DNA from: Ancylostoma caninum
Lineage: Eukaryota > Nematoda > Chromadorea > Rhabditida > Ancylostomatidae
Assembly (NCBI GenBank): GCA_037903475.1
Contig: JBAJFG010000002.1
Location: forward strand, 2,728,001 to 2,792,000
Length of the DNA stretch: 64,000 bases
Direction of reading: 5' to 3'
The notes below the pieces were generated by a model that saw nothing but the letters and a program-made list of their open reading frames with translations, did not search any database and was not told the origin of the DNA. Of this stretch, positions 1-13,177 are shown in pieces (positions within the stretch are counted from its first letter, which is position 1; the number at the start of each line of letters is the position of its first letter). The position numbers were made by a program, and so were the translations under genes.

Positions 1-509
1 TCATATGCTGAACACGAAAAGTCAACGTTGCTGAGCAAGTTGGTTGAGGATTCAAAAGTCAAATTACTCCTCGTTGTCCCATTCTCTTCTGAGATCCACC
101 TTCACCTTCATGCCTTCAGTAGTTTTCACGTTTTCTGGTTTTCGCAACCCCTAATAATCTCCCTAACCGCGTACTCTAAACACATGAGCCTCATCGGGAG
201 TTTTCCGAGCGGAAAATGATTGTAAATCCCTGCTCACGCACACAGCACGATAGTTGTGTATGTATGAACAATATGCTCAGCAGAAAACAAAACGCAGTTT
301 TGCATGATATTCAATGGGTGGTCTCAGCTGGATGTTGTATAAATTCATTCTAAGCCAAAGCAATTCCATGTGGATGTAACTTCCAAATGATATTCGATAA
401 TCATTGGGATTTTATAAGAAAAAAAAACATGGTGTCAATCAGATGTATACATATAAGTACATATGTATGTAAGATAGCGAGAAAAAAGTATGGACGTTCT
501 GTTTTACTA

Positions 510-1087
510 TACAATACCGCCCATAATTTTTGCGAAAAAATCGGGTGGCGACGGATTAATCGTTATCAAAGCGTCGCAGTATTGTAACTCCTTTCAAAGT
601 GAAGCTTTTCTAAATCTGAGCACATTCTCGGATTTCTCATCGAAATTGGAATTGAACAGTATATAAAATTACTTGAACTTTGACTCCAAAACATTTGTTT
701 TCTCAAAAACTTGAAAATTTTTCAGAATTTCAGCAATCAGGTCAAAATCTGAAAAAACGCTAAAAACCGTAAATTGAGCGAAATCCAGTGATCGTGTTCA
801 GAAGCCTCATTCCTCAATCATTTTCTCGCTTTTTGACGTTTTTTCAGATTTTGACCTGATTGCTGAAATTCTGAAAAATTTTCAAATTTTTGAAAAAACA
901 AATGCTTTGAAGTCAAAGTTCAAGTAATTTTATATACTGTTCGATTCCAATTTCGATGAGCAGTCCGAAAATGTGCTCAGATTTAGAAAAGCTTTGTTTT
1001 CAAAGGAATTACAGTACTGCGACGGTTTGTTAACGATTAATCCGTCGCCACCCGATTTTTTCGCAAAAACTATGGGCGGTATTGTAC
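510..1087. mobile_element. Foldback (palindromic) MITE with TA target duplication
   Basis: The left arm beginning TACAATACCGCCCATA is matched in inverted orientation by the right arm ending GGGCGGTATTGTA. Arms of roughly 280 bases face each other across a short centre near 790-830; inner matches include the AATTTCAGCAATCAGGTC region and its complement. No open frame suggests a transposase, so it would be non-autonomous. TA at both borders is typical of Tc1/mariner-type insertion. The arms differ at scattered positions, so it is not a fresh insertion. Confidence 0.75.
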
Positions 1088-4000
1088 CTCATGTGGAACG
1101 CTATGGAACTTTGAGTTATCCGGTAAATTTTAGCCGAACTTTCATTTCAAAAAAAATGTGAAACTGTTATCGAAAAACACGTAAATAAGACACAAGTTTC
1201 ACGTTTGTGAAAAATGACGGCGTGTAGAAATTAGTAGATATTATCCAGAATATTCTTAAGACAACCGAAGAAAGATATGGTTATTCAACGAAGTGATTTT
1301 GCTCTCATTGGAGTTTACTGGTCTCATAGTCAACTTTTCTTTTGTTTGTAACATGCATATGAATGAGAATATTTTGCATGCACAATTTAATATAATAGCT
1401 GCAAAGCAACAAAGAATTTCAGAGATATTTGCTGTGACTAGAAATCTTGTTTAATTCAGTTCTTCGCATTTTTAGGTCCATGACTCTTTGATATAATTAG
1501 AAGGTCTCATCAAGGGATGGACTTTTAGAGTCTCATTACTATCCTATGTTATTTTTTCATTTCGACAAATCGTGAGCGCTATGATTAACGGTTTAAGAAA
1601 CATCAGCTCTGTATACGATTATGTGAGAAAAACTCAAAAGAACATATCGAAAATTTCGCATAGGCATAAAGACAGCACCCATTCTGGCTTCCCAGCTCAC
1701 GTGTCCTGTAGGTGCAATGGTGTCAGTGCTTCAGTATCTTGAAATTGCTCGCAGACGTAGAAGGTAGGGAGACTGAGCTTGCACCTTTCAAAGTAGTATG
1801 TACTAAATTTCATTAGTGAGTATCAGTACATACCTCGTTCCCGTCTCGATACGATGACACCTATTAGCGAACTCAGCTTGAAAGATTCTTCCTAAGAAAC
1901 TGAGGTTCAGCTTCAAAATGAACTTGGTGGTATATGACTTGCGCGGGACCACAACATCATTTTTCTCTTTCATCACTTTCTTCTTTTCAGACTATATGAA
2001 GTCCTTTTGGTCGCACTTTGAAATTTCAGCCGGGAGGAGAAATAGAGCTCGGTGTACTGCACTAGCATCGCGGATGTATGGAAATGGAGTAGACCTCGGA
2101 TCTTTGTGAAGTGAGAATTAACCGGGAAAAAATATCCTACTGCGAAACGAGTGGATTAGCGTATCCGCGGATACGTTTTTATTGGAAAGCAGATTCTCTG
2201 GATTACATTAACATATCCATTAGAGCACGTTTATCCGTCTGGATAAAACATATTGGATACTGGCCGTGGATGTTACCAATAGTTGCATGCTCTTTTCAAA
2301 AAGACATTTCTCCCAACTGAATGGATGCCAAACCAGTCATTTCCTTTTCCCTAACATGGCCACAGATCCCCGGTGTCCACAGAATGTTTCACTTTCTCCT
2401 GTGGCGCGCTACTGAAGTGGTTCCCAAAATATCCCTCATTGACGCGTTGCTGCAAAGGCGAACGAGTGTGAACAAGTGCAACAGGTTTGGAAAAAGTCAA
2501 GACGGGTTCATTCAAGTGTTCGCGTGTTTGGCATCCGAACAGCAGAGAGGAAGAAGGATGCACTATCATTACTTCCTTTGCTGGCGCTATCGATTTCAGG
2601 AACCGCGAATATTGGACACAGTCCAAGTTTGAATGAAGGTGGGGACAGTAACCTGCACGTTTGTTGTGGATCCGTCTCACTTGTAATCCCCTATATGAAT
2701 CCTAGTAACTCCGCAAATTTCTCTAGACAGCAGACGTGGGGGGAACATGATAAAATAATGCGTCGAATGAGCAACTAGTTCCCCACTTCAAAATGGAAAT
2801 TTCAACTGCTGTGCCCCTCATGGACCGCTGCAATCCATTGTCGCGGTTCAGGGAGCAAGAGGGTTAGCTTGCGCACAACTATGATTTATCGGTTTCTAGG
2901 AACAGCTAGAGTGAACGGGCAACAGTGGTTCATGAAGACCGTAACATTTGAAGTTCCCTGCATTACACGGAACTACTACGATTTCTGAGACGATAGTGCA
3001 TAGGGTACAAAACAAACGCATGACAGCAAGTACAGCAGACTCCAGTCTCCATGTCCTGTGGCACGCAGTGCCCCACATGCAACGCGGCAGTCTGTTTGTC
3101 TGCCATGCACGTATTTCGTACCTATCATTTTGCATGGAGCAGTACAAATACTGTCATTCACCAAATGGGATTGAGAAAGACATGTTAAATGTCAGAAAGC
3201 ACGGATCCACCTGAAAAAAAACTGCCTCTCAGCGGTGCGTTTAGCGGTTGCGGTCATAAGTACGATAACCTGAGACGCGTCTCAACCCACCATCACTTAT
3301 GGTAGCACTTTTCGGGTAGACCTTCACCTACGACGATGAGAATAAGTTGGAAAGGGTGCAGAAAGTCGCGCATTTTGTTAAGGAAAGCCAGAAATACATG
3401 GGAAACAACATATACAAAACCGTGTTAGGAAACTTGAAGCTCAGGAGTCTGCGAATTTGGGTTGAGAAAAACTGTTGAGAATATAGGCATGAGATTGCCT
3501 GAAATCTGGGCTTTGGCCTGTCATATCACCTTCAACTCAAAAAAGTAAGGGTCAAAGAAGTAGGGAAGGAATAAAAATGCGACATTACTCTAGGCAGTGG
3601 TAAAATGACAGAAATGCATCTAAGAATAACTGAGAAATCTCCTGAAATGTAAAAAAAAACATGATATCTTCTTTATTTGGGAGAATTGAAAGTTGCGCAG
3701 TTGTCAGCTGAACTCAGAATGAAATTCTGAGCAGAACTATGCATAATTTCTGGTGGTTTCATTCACTCCCAACCTAGAATCCAGGGTGAGACAGATGCCC
3801 CATCCATCTCACCCTCGCATGCGGCGCCCTCTTATATTGCGTGCTCTCTCGCTAACCCCCCCCCCCCCCTGAGCTACACCGGACATTTGTCTCAGGCAGA
3901 CCTTTTCAGCACACCATGAAAGGAACTACCAAGTATTATATACCATTCTACTCGGAATCGCACGAGCTCGGCAGCTCACAACTGCGCAACACCTCATTCT

Positions 4001-6388
4001 TTGAACTGAAAGAGATATTTGGCAGAGAAGCATTTCCAAACATGGCCTGTTTTCTGGGCCAATTCCAGGAAAATGCACTTGCTTTTATGACCACTGTATG
4101 CGCAAGGATGTCAGCAGCTGAAAAGACAACTGCGCAACTCACGATTTCTGAGAATTACTAAGGAATATTAAAGGACGCAAATCCCTCGTCTAGGTTTTAA
4201 AAAATTGATTCCTTCGTGGATTCTTGGTGAAAATTGTCGATTTGGTGTCATCTTGAAGAGAATTTTATGAAGGAGATTAATGACAACTGCGCAACATACA
4301 GTTTTATGAGATTACCGAAATATTTAGCGAAAATCAAGCTGAGACGCCATCAGTTTTGAGCTGAGCATGGGTTCCGGCACGAAAGCAGGGCGTCGGTGTA
4401 AATTTCTGACATGTCAGCTGGCTGAGATGTTAGAGTGAGAATGTAAAGATTCTGAGCATATCTAACATTCCGCCGTTGAACGTGTGGTTTTTTTCTTTTT
4501 GAGCAATACTAAAGCTGTTTCGGTGCGAATTATCTTTAAAAAAAGGCTTCACTATCTCGCACTCTGTAAACTTCATTCTTTTGACCTTCCTCAACTTCCT
4601 CGTGGTTGGGGAACAACCTTCACTTTTCTGACCACTCTCTCACCACTACCGGTTGCGGTGTGCTTTGGGTTTAATTCAAATTGAATTATGGCGACCGCGA
4701 CTGTACTTTGAGAACGCTAACCTTCTCAGATAAGACTATTGCTCTCATTCATTTGAATTGAAGATCCTTTCACGCAGTGTTTTTTCTACGATTGGGCTAT
4801 TATAAGTTCATCACTATAACTACCGCTTTCCAGTCGCTGGGAAGCGTGCACCGTGCAGTGATCGCATAGGTGCAAAAGTGACCACGTCCTCAGCACTAGT
4901 TCCGAAACAGAAAGTATGGCTTCTTTTGAATCAGAGCAGGTGGTCAGCTTCCACCTGCAGGTAGAGTTCCAGCTCATTTCCCTGTTCAATATTTTGGCAG
5001 TTGTCGGGCAACAATAGGGGCACGCCAGCGAAAATTCCTTCCTGCATCTATTCAACATGACTTCTTCCCAAGTTTTTTGGCTACATAGTATGTGATATGT
5101 GTGTGTGATAGTCTGCCCTGTAAGTATCTCCGCTATGGGGATTCCGGGTCATGGCACTCCGCGTCGTTTCACCTAAGCAAAGAAATAGACGAACAACCAA
5201 TTTTCTTGTACAAGCTCCTGCCGGGAGCCAGTACAAGCAAGTTAGACAACAACAGCACAGTGGCCCGTTAGTTCTAATGCTCCATTTTGGGCGATAAGAC
5301 TACTCGAGGACATACACACATTGGGAAATCTCCTCAACTGAAGAGGGGGGGGGGCTCTGCCAAATTTGCTGACAAGCAACATGTTGGCAGTCATCGACAT
5401 TCACAATCCACTATTCAGGGCGTTGCTCGTCGAAACATCAACCTGCCGGGAGAGATGGGCACGAAAAAACGCTCTAATATTGCTTGGTTATTCGTCGACA
5501 TGAAACAAAAGCGACAGTACCTACCCGAGCTCACGCTCTTCCACTACCACCTCATCTGCTCGCAAGGGCACCTCTTGGCCCAGCAGAAGATTGCCTGTTC
5601 TGGAGTTTTCGGATCTGCTGATGATCTCTAATGTTCTAATTTCTTGCTAAGCAGGATTGACTCTCGCTGGTAGGTGCAGGTGCAAACGATATTACATCGT
5701 CTCCTAGAGATTTCTAATGGAAGCCGAGAAATTGGAAGTCAGTATCAATCCAAGATCTGGAGTGCCCCTATCGTTTTAAGAAAATCCCAATAAATTTTTA
5801 ACCTTCTTTACAAGCTGGTTCCAAAGCCGCATGGAACTCTTAGAAACCTTCGCAGTTCCTGTCGCGGGAACCAAATGCTTTTGGATCACCGCCAACCCAG
5901 ACCGTTATGATATACGTGCTTCACACGAGTTTAGCACCTGCGCGGAATTGCAGCCAAAATACGAGATTATCTATAGAGCTCGACGATTATAAAGGATGAA
6001 ATGCCCGCGCTACTTGATCCCTTGAATGGATGCGTCATTGCACGTCATTGTATGAGGCATCCAATGTCCTTCCTCTCTGCACAATCATACAGAGCAATAC
6101 GGTCACGGTAGGTAAGAGAAAATCATTTAAAGGAGTTTTTAGAGAGAATACCATTTATGAAGCATTGATGAGAAAAGTTCCGCGAATGCAAGTGAATGCG
6201 TGCGTTTTACGCACGTGTGCTATCACTACAAATTGCCCCAATGGGTTTTTTTAATGAGGTTGAGGACCGTATCCCAGCGCAGAGCAAAAAGTGAATATGT
6301 ACACATTCTTGTTATCGATGAATCACTGTCGGCTAGGCTGTGCTTACAAAAGATTGTACGATACTCTTGAAGAGGAACAGCAACTCAC
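1088..6388. other. Gene-free stretch
   Basis: No exon with convincing frame and splice signals is visible. The window start lies downstream of the minus-strand exchanger gene, so this may be a long intron of it; I looked for its following conserved segment and did not find it. It holds a poly-C tract near 3,856-3,868, a G tract near 5,345, and one possible LINE-derived fragment (separate entry). Confidence 0.5.
3329..3478 (+). pseudogene. Possible remnant of a non-LTR retrotransposon C-terminus
   Basis: A 50-codon stretch ending in TGA reads with a segment NKLERVQKVAHFVKE. The pattern K-L-E-x-V-Q-x-x-A-x-F-V resembles the region after the reverse transcriptase domain in CR1/Jockey-type LINEs, where a similar helix follows the thumb. 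No catalytic motif is present and the flanks have stops in every frame. This is a weak, pattern-based call; chance similarity is quite possible. Confidence 0.22.
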
Positions 6389-9300
6389 TTAGTGATCAGG
6401 CTAACGAGGAAGGCGAAGATGATCCCGACGACAGCTCCGCCGAGGGCAACGACGAAGAACGAAAGAACGCCGGCCGCGTAGTCCACAGGCACAAGATTTT
6501 CGGGTCCAATCAGCGTGAAACTCTTGAACATTTGGTACAACACCTGAACACAACTTGATTATCTTCTTCGAGTTATTCGTTTTCGCTTCTGCACTATTCT
6601 TGTGCTTATTCTTCTGCTATACATACTTCTTCAGCTACCAACTACACCACAGAAGACTGAAGGCATCGCGAAGATTGGTTTTATTTTCGCATTCTAGTCA
6701 ATAGCTATGACATTTCCTCATCACCGCTGAGCCCTGCGGAAGTCTACTCTCATCATCGACTAGCTAGTGAAAGGACGAAACTCGGATGATGCGTTTCTTC
6801 TCTTTTCCGCTGTTAACTGCTTTAAGTCCACTTCATAGTCCCAGCCACTAATGCTGACCACATCGTCGAATCGTTTCCGAAAAAGGTTCCCTGGATGTTA
6901 CAGCGCGTTCAATTTTCTTCACAAACGACGTACTATAAGACGTCACTAACCGGTTTCGGAGTTCACACGCTATCAATCGAATGATTATGAATTGTAATGA
7001 TATCATAGGATTGACCGCGAAGGCCAAAGATAACAGCAGCGCTGTATATGGAATTGTAATTGTTACAATGCTTGCTACTCCAGGAAAAAAATCATGTGTC
7101 GTAACCACTTCAGCTTCCTATTCCAAAAGAAAAATCATGTAGCTTAGCCACTCTAGTCCTTTGGCTACTGTTGTTCTCAAAATACACTAAACACAACCAG
7201 ATTTCTTTGATAATCCATGTTTTCAGTGACATTTTCTCTTCATCCCTAACTCCGATTCTAAAAAATAAGCGAAAAAAGTAAAAAAAAAGAATAAACCAGA
7301 CATAATTGTGGCAAAAAGTCTCACAAAGCACTGGTAAAGTGGCCTAGAGCAGCAATCTCTGACCAGAGCTTTCAACTTCTACACAAAATTCAACAAGTGC
7401 CTCACTATCGAGCTTCCTATCAAATTGTTGGCTTCCCTATTCAACAGTTAGCTATTGTTTTCACGCTTGTTGCCTTAATAAATTCGAGGAAAGCGAGCAC
7501 AGCCTTCAGCATGGAAATATGCGCTAGACATCGGTCTGAGCTCGCATGGGAAACCATCAAGTATATATGCAGTGAGCACGGGAATCTGCAGCTGCACACC
7601 ATTTCGAGAACGACACCCTGCTTCATGGTCGCCGGCGACATCACATTCGATATCTATCGATTTTGGGTGGTTTTGGGTGTCGATGTCGTCGTTGCTACGA
7701 GCCACAAATAGTCGACACTCATCGAAATCGATGCCGTCTGAGTGATGGCGACGTGGGGTGTTATACTCCACACGAAGTATGATTTCATCTTTCGTTTCGT
7801 TATGAAGATACATCCTCCCACTTTCAAAATCACCTCCTTGAAGAGGGCTGACATGAATGAACGCAGGAATGGATTGGTCCTTGAGAATAGAGATGAAGAC
7901 AAACCACAGTGACTCCATCGTTGAACAGCGCTTCTCCGAATACATTGACGAAGATGAACTCGTTCACGTTGATCTCCTCGAACACAGCGATGACAGCCAC
8001 CTGAACAGTGGTGCAGTTAGACCCACCAAACACTATAATTCGCTCTGTGATTAAATCTCCTAAATCCTACCGGGTCAACCGCAGAAATGAGAGCTGAGAA
8101 CACGAAGATTTCCGTCGTTGAAAATGCCATCGAGAAGATTCCATAGCTGGAAAGGATCAGCAGCGAGCATCCTGAAACAAAATACCATATAAGTGCAGCC
8201 GAATGTTACGATTTCTCTAATTGGAATTCAGAAGCCGTGGCCGTCTGTTACTGGTCTTCGATCAGCAAGTGAAGGGCAACTATGTACGACGTCAAAAATC
8301 AGACAGACTGTTGACAGGAAGCCAAACTAGTCTGGGGAAATCGGTATTGTAAAAACAATAAGAAAGGGAGTAGTATTGGGTCGAGCCAAATTTGTCTGTG
8401 AGTACGTGAGTAAGCACAAGGGTAAACGTCATTGAACTGGATCTCAAATTATTGATACTTCAAATATAAAAAATCCTTAGGAGGTTCTAAAACTAAGTGT
8501 CTAAAAATTATAAATTTTTGTTGGCATAGACCGTGAATTTTGTTGTCGTTTCCTGGGTTTCACTATGAAATAAAGCTATTAAATTCTCAAATGACTCCCT
8601 CCCGTTAGCGATGGAGCTACGGCTGAATCATGAATCTGTAGTAATGTCCTTTTAGCGTTCACGGACCATGCAAACACCAAACACTTTTCGCCTTGACACG
8701 AGTGTTGATAGAATTAACAATCTATTTTTATCCTTGATAGGCGAATGCTGAAGTACTTAACTGTAACCCTTTTTGATTTTTTTGTGCTGCACGGATGAAA
8801 GCGCAGCTTCACTCTACATCCTTAAAGGCAGCATCCATGGAAATTTTCGGCCTCCAGATTTCGACACAATACAGGGTAGTCGCGTGTGCTGATCATTATT
8901 ACAACACTGAAAACATTCGAAACCTTCGGAATACCGGTTTTCAGGAACCTGTCAACACATCGCTTTAGAGGATGTTGGGCCCAGTTGCGCGATGTGTTCG
9001 ATGTGGACCGATTCAAAAAAGTCGATAACTCTGTCTTTTTTCTCAGCTGTTTTGCTGGCGACACTTTTCGACAATGTTTCGCAGCGTTCTTGACAGAAGA
9101 AAACAAATATTGAAAAAGATGGCCTGACCAGTCAAAGTGTCACAGAAACACCAAGAAATTCTAAAACTTTCCCAGAGCCATGAAAAAATTCGAAAATAAG
9201 GCTTTGGCGAAGATTAGGCATACAAGTAACTAAACCAGCATATTTGTTGTGAAATAACGAGTCGAAAAATTCTTTGTGCTAGGCAAAGCAAAGGAGGAAA

Positions 9301-12300
9301 GTTAAAAACTAAGAAATAGCTCAACAATAACAAGGAAGGAAATGGCTGCCTACCGAATCAGCTGGCAGCAACGATCCGCTGCCGCCACAACTCGTCAAAC
9401 GACCCCGCGCTGATCCTGCTGTTCCGGGATCTTGGATACCTAACTAATTAAATCATAGAAACGGTTGAGTTTCCCGTGCTACTTTCTTTGCCGAATTGTT
9501 GGGACCATCGCTGAGACTCCTTTAAAGGCAGCACCCACGGAAATTTTCGCTTCTTAGATCTTGATCCAATCGTGACCCAATCGATTGTGGGGTCAATTTC
9601 GCAATAAGAGTACCAGTAATAACTTCTCTCATCACGAGTAATAACAGGTAATACCTGGATCAGCAGGATCAGATGGCAGTAAGTTTTACGAGTTCTCATG
9701 CTACCACTGCGCTTCAAAATCATTCTTGGAGCGCGAAAAATGACAACTGTTGGCTGATTGGGCAATGATTTCGAGTGCCAGTCCTTCACTGTGACCTTTT
9801 TATTGCTCGTTTCGACATCGAATACATTTTCATGCAATAGTTTCCTCCATTTAGTTCCTTTCCACTTGATATTAGTCTCTATAATCCCGTTTTCTTACCC
9901 AGGCCATCCAATTTCTTAAATACTGCGTGTATCTAAATCATTTAGTTCGTAAAACTGACATATGATTTAGTTCTCTTCCCTAGTTATGTCTCAATGATGA
10001 ACATTACATTTTCTTTCTCTCTGTGCTCTTTCTATTCCAAGAAAACAGCTTTACTAGCCAAATATCCGATGGCGCGAAGAAAATAGGTGGCAATGATGGC
10101 AGCTTTATGACTTTTTTGTTCGATCCTATACATGTAACTCGACCGCGATGCTCTAACCTACCAAGACCAAATAATCAGAAGACCGTTTTTGCATGAGTTT
10201 TGGCGGGATTGGACACTTCATTCGTACCCTTCGTAGTCAAAATTTTAATATTCCGCTACAAACTCAGAGACGGAGATTTCCGTGGGTGCTGCCTTTAAAT
10301 ACACAGTAACAGTATCATATTTCTGCTTTCATCTCATTCTACTTTTCTCAGTGATTTATGTTTATTTTTATATCTCTTTTCGAATGGTTCAAACATGTTC
10401 AAAGGCGGGACGAAATGGAAAAAGGAAAACACGAAAAATTGTAGTGTTTTCTTGTTTTGGTTGAATATGTTGAGTGATCTATGCAAATAGAGCCTCTATA
10501 CTGAGGTGTCATTGATCTTGTTCTAGAAAAAAAACAAGAAAGAGCACAACACCCTGATTCGCGAGGTCTGAATTCTTCAGCCGTTGCATTTGAAACCATC
10601 AGCTGTTAGAAGAATGCAACCGGTGACTTAGGAGAAGAGGAAGTATCTCACTTTGCAAAATAAAAAACTGAAGAGACGAGGACTTTTTAATGAACTTGTC
10701 CATATAAGAATGAGGGTCTGAGATAATTGCTCTTTTATTCAAGAAGTCAATTCACCACCAGCCAAATGCTGGGAGCGCCCAGTAAATTGTAATTCTCTGA
10801 AATATAAAGTTTCATTTATTTGATTTTGTTTCAAGCAGGTCCACTGCAAACCATGAAATTAGGCATGAAACGGGACAACTTCAGCAACAACAACAAAATA
10901 AGACAGGGGAAAATTAAAATTTGGGAACCACTGGGAACAAAATCATCTACAGTTGACGGCTGAGGGCTACTTTAAATTTTTCGCGGCTGCTAGAAAAACT
11001 ACATAATTATTATAAGTAGTTCAACTAACTCGGTCCCAGCTCTCTAAATAAAAAAGACTCATCGAAGAGAAGATTTCGGTAGAAGTAACAACGTAACGTT
11101 GACGTTTTGCCCTAGTATTGGAGGACGAAAAAGTGTAAAAGTCTCCCAACATAAGTCCGATACTACTAGTGATAATCAAATGCCCCGTTATCAAACCACT
11201 CCCTCTCATTCCCTTTTTCGAGAGTCTCAAGATTGAGCATTTTACCTCTTATTGTACCCCTTGAGATGGAGGTAAACTGGGAATCAAGTGCTCTTAGGAA
11301 CAATTTTTTTCTGAAACTACTTTGGATTCTTATTTTTCTGACAGTGTCTCGAGAGTTACTTCATGAGTTCAATTCAAACATTCGCTCTCACAGTAACTGT
11401 TACGGCGAGAGTTGTCGGTCAGTGATGGTCGTCGCCATCATGTGCCTGGCGCACTTTTTGTCAGCCCACCCATGGTACTGTCCACGCTTCCCCATGAAGG
11501 AGTAACTCATCCAACCCTCATCACTATTCCGTATGTTCGATACGACCGACTTAGTAGATCCAATATTTGTGAGAGACAACCCGAATATGAACTGCTCCGA
11601 CATTGAGAAGCCAGTAACGTCTGTCGGACTCAGCATTGATCGACGAACCCTGTCAGCAATTAGGTAAGCGCGTTAGCACGTTGGGACGCTGCCCAGACCG
11701 GTATTCTTGTTCGAACTCATCATTCGTCGATACAAGCGGTTGGTAGGAGGGCAGGTCCATGCAGGCGAAGGGTGACAGAAATAGCAAACCAAACGTAAAT
11801 CACCAATAGCTATGCAGTTCCAGATGGTTCCCACTACAGCGAAGAGGAGCACGGAGTCGAAATTTTCAAAGAGCGCTCTATTCGGCATAAAGTATCCTGA
11901 AAATCATAGAATTCGCCTGCAAAGATAGGCCATAAACATGGCATGCATTACCTGCATCAAAAATAATGGGCGGCAAAAGGTAGAGGAAGAACACATGCGA
12001 GTCGAGGGTGTAGGCGATGTGTGCTCCAGACTCTTTGAGAATCAGCCCAAGTAGAAGTCCTACAGCGATAAGGAGTGACGAGTCCGGCAGTACATTAGAG
12101 ATAGGTTTGAACAAATGGAACACTGAAAGAAATAGTTGTATTTATCTTCTGATATCTATTCCGTGGATTTCTTTTTCAGGATGCATTCTCTTTGGCATCG
12201 AATTATAGATCTCAATAAGTTTCTCGCTGACTGTCTAAGGCAATACGTCCTGTAAATATGAACTGACTCAGCTTTAAACTGACAATAATATCTGTCTCAG

Positions 12301-13019
12301 GGTATGATTCCGAAAGCTACAGCTAAGACAAAAGATCATGAACAAGCAATTACAAATACGTGTATAATTTTTACTTTTGATAGATATCTAATGATGTCTA
12401 TAAAGAGTTAGCCTATTATTGCAGCTTCCTCTCAAACCTCCACGCTACTGCAAGAAGAATCACCTGCAGAAAACTGGCTAAAGTACCATCTTTTTACCAT
12501 TATACGTCATACCATCTTTTTACCATTATACTTCAATCGAAACCAATTTTTTACATGTAGTTAGAATCGGCAGCTTGAGACTTTTCGACTGATTATTCAG
12601 AATTCAATTTCATTCCCGCTGGAAGGACTTTACGACTTCTGACTGAGTAATTAACGGGCACCGGACGTTGGATAAAAATTATGACCGGTAGGGTAATCAC
12701 AGACCTTCCATATAAGATGTAAAGCCGGAAGGAACACTGGAATTCTCTTCAAGGACTTATGGGCTACGATAATTTTAACGTTATCAAAGAATGCCATGAT
12801 TGATTGCAGCTTTCCCATCATTGCTTAACTGAAGCAACCAATGATTTCATTTTTAATAAAAATACAAAAACTTCCATTTCCAAACATGTTCTGATTTAGG
12901 TTTGCTGAAAATCTCATAGTCTTTGAAAGTAACTTACAAATCTTCGCCAATGCTGCAAGTAGCAGCCAGGTGGCGATCATATAAGGTGTCTCGTTGGCTT
13001 CCCATCGAAAGGTAACCAC
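6389..13019 (-). CDS. Na+/H+ exchanger (NHX/NHE, SLC9 family), internal exons only
   Basis: Six exons join in frame on the minus strand: 12938-13019, 11952-12122, 11804-11896, 8071-8171, 7905-8000 and 6389-6543, each with GT donor and AG acceptor; together about 232 residues. The product is a membrane antiporter that swaps cytosolic H+ for Na+. Family hallmarks in order are [17 protein letters not shown] (early membrane helix), [19 protein letters not shown] (the amiloride-sensitive helix region), [26 protein letters not shown] and [16 protein letters not shown], which carries the conserved acidic ND pair of the transport site, then [23 protein letters not shown]. The exon at 12938 opens directly after an acceptor, so the signal-peptide or first-helix exon lies upstream and was not found. 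The last exon ends at phase 2 with a GTGAGT donor, so later helices and the regulatory tail are missing, probably beyond the window start. Assignment to the SLC9A1-5-like branch is firm; the exact paralogue is not determined. Confidence 0.9.
8822..8850. repeat. Solo TTAA-type MITE terminus
   Basis: TTAAAGGCAGCATCCATGGA followed by AATTTTC matches the end of the TTAA-type element at 9522-10298. No inverted partner was found before that element, so this is a lone or truncated end within the exchanger intron. Confidence 0.45.
9522..10298. mobile_element. TTAA-flanked MITE in an exchanger intron
   Basis: The left end TTAAAGGCAGCACCCACGGA is repeated in inverted form at the right end, giving about 25 bases of terminal inverted repeat bounded by TTAA. 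A TTAA target is typical of piggyBac-type insertion. No transposase frame is visible, so it is non-autonomous. The same terminal motif AAGGCAGCA recurs at 8822, 20726, 47249 and 47924, so this is a family. Confidence 0.7.
12484..12535. repeat. 26-bp direct tandem duplication
   Basis: Two adjacent copies of a unit beginning TACCATCTTTTTACCATTAT, differing at one base near the unit end, lie in the first visible intron of the exchanger gene. Confidence 0.8.
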
Positions 13020-13103
13020 CTAAAAGAGTTCTCGCTTAGACGAAATTGTAACACATCTGCTGGCACAAATTCAATCCATTTTCTTTGCTTCTGATGTAAC
13101 TCA

Positions 13104-13177
13104 TATGACTGGTTTTCGTTTACCATAAAATTGCAGGAAATATGACTTGTTTTCGTGTACCATAAAATTGCAGGAAA
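13104..13177. repeat. 37-bp direct tandem duplication
   Basis: Two adjacent copies of a unit that starts TATGACTGGTTTTCG and ends ATTGCAGGAAA, with two differences. It lies just upstream of the first visible exchanger exon on the minus strand. Confidence 0.8.
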
